Notes under the pieces: model-generated | Told to the model about the DNA's origin: nothing | Database searches by the model: none | Seen by the model: the letters and a program-made list of their open reading frames with translations, nothing else | Assembly: GCA_025360895.1 (NCBI GenBank) | Contig: JANYBF010000612.1 | Location: forward strand, 1-7,396 | Length of the DNA stretch: 7,396 nt | Source: Verrucomicrobiota bacterium | GTDB lineage: Bacteria > Verrucomicrobiota > Verrucomicrobiia > Limisphaerales > JADLHS01 | Direction of reading: 5' to 3' | Made by a program: the position numbers and the translations under genes | Shown: positions 6,751 through 7,396 of the stretch, one piece after another | Position numbering within the stretch: the stretch's first letter is position 1 | Layout of the letters: each line of letters opens with the position of its first letter

Positions 6751-7396
6751 ATGGTAACCCTGATGAATCACTCCACCACCGCCTTTACCGCCAACGGACG
6801 CACGTACCAGCCGCCCGCCCGTCCCATCGCCGTCCTCTGCATTGATGGCTGCGCGGATGAATATATTTCCGTCTCCATCGCCTCCGGAAAAATGCCCAAT
6901 ACCGAGGTGATGGTGAAACGCGGCTATCGCGGGATGGTCCGCGGCGCGTTGCCATCGTTCACCAACGTCAACAACTCGGCCATCGTCACCGGTATGCCGC
7001 CCGCCGTGACGGGCATCTGCGGTAATTTTTTCCTCAATCCCGAAACCGGTCAGGAAGTGATGATGAACGGCCCGGAGTTTCGTCGTTGCGGTACGCTGCT
7101 CACCGCGGCGGCCGACGCGGGCCGCAAAGTCGCTTTCATCACCGCGAAGGAGAAACTTCGCACCGTTCTCGGCGACGGCATCGTGGAACGGGGCGGGATC
7201 GTGTTCTCATCGGAGAAAGTGGACGAAGCGAAACTCGCGACGCACGGCGTGGATCAGGCGGAATCCATCATCGGCAAACCGCGTCCGGAAATTTATTCCG
7301 GCGAAGCGTCCGTTTATGTTCTCGAAGCCGGGGCGGCGCTCGTGGAACAGGGTCGGGCGGACTTTCTTTACCTTTCGCTCACTGACTTCATGCAGC
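6751..7396 (+). CDS. phnA: Phosphonoacetate hydrolase, N-terminal part (cut by window end)
   Basis: The first 215 codons of a phosphonoacetate hydrolase, a zinc-dependent member of the alkaline phosphatase superfamily that cleaves the C-P bond of phosphonoacetate to give acetate and phosphate in the cytoplasm. It is known as the last step of one 2-aminoethylphosphonate breakdown route (PhnW-PhnY-PhnA). Visible family blocks are 'RPIAVLCIDGC' with metal ligand Asp32, 'PSFTNVNNSAIVTGMPP' with the predicted nucleophile Thr71, 'GICGNFFLNPETG', 'VAFITAKEKLR' and 'LYLSLTDFMQ' with Asp212, where the window stops just before the expected His ligand. An in-frame TGA at 6742-6744 limits the start to ATG 6751 or ATG 6763; I chose the first. 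Neither has a clear ribosome binding site. No phnW or phnY is in the window. The gene is divergent from the metallophosphatase gene. An alternative is another phosphodiesterase/phosphonate hydrolase of the same superfamily, but the motif match to PhnA is strong. Confidence 0.88.
   Translation, partial: MVTLMNHSTTAFTANGRTYQPPARPIAVLCIDGCADEYISVSIASGKMPNTEVMVKRGYRGMVRGALPSFTNVNNSAIVTGMPPAVTGICGNFFLNPETGQEVMMNGPEFRRCGTLLTAAADAGRKVAFITAKEKLRTVLGDGIVERGGIVFSSEKVDEAKLATHGVDQAESIIGKPRPEIYSGEASVYVLEAGAALVEQGRADFLYLSLTDFMQ

Overview
The window looks like chromosomal sequence from a Verrucomicrobia-type bacterium, most like the Pedosphaera/Limisphaera group. Three things point there. One is an H-X9-DG class pseudopilin carrying the 'DEHPDSINDG' block. 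Another is a C-terminal 'YVLESSTNLxxW' module on a large secreted protein. The third is that most genes lack a clear Shine-Dalgarno sequence. The lineage is an inference from protein style, not from a marker gene.

Layout: (1) Bases 1-106 are the last 34 codons of a probable IS5-like transposase. (2) Bases 107-531 hold no well-supported gene. This stretch has an A/C-rich leader, a good ribosome binding site and a doubtful 73-codon ORF that looks like a truncated or chimeric gene start. (3) Bases 532-1383 (+) encode a prepilin-like protein of 283 residues. (4) Bases 1421-3479 (-) encode a secreted right-handed beta-helix protein of about 686 residues. Its reading frame is broken by two separate single-base losses, near 2947-2951 and 1913-1917. 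(5) Bases 3549-6377 (-) encode an intact secreted multidomain calcineurin-like metallophosphatase of 942 residues. (6) Bases 6378-6750 are a divergent intergenic region with a small hairpin and an imperfect direct repeat. (7) Bases 6751 to the window end (+) are the first 215 codons of a phosphonoacetate hydrolase (phnA), cut by the edge.

The metallophosphatase and the beta-helix gene lie on the same strand, 69 bases apart, so they could be co-transcribed. Both have signal peptides and probably act outside the cytoplasm. The beta-helix protein has the fold of polysaccharide-active enzymes. The metallophosphatase has lectin-like and carbohydrate-binding-like modules in front of a phosphoesterase domain. 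PhnA is cytoplasmic and splits the C-P bond of phosphonoacetate. A shared theme of polymer breakdown and phosphorus scavenging is possible but unproven, and I see no convincing Pho box linking them. I found no CRISPR array, tRNA, rRNA or clear defence system. The main oddities are the twice-frameshifted beta-helix gene, the transposase-to-orphan-ORF junction at the left edge, and the domain architecture of the phosphatase.
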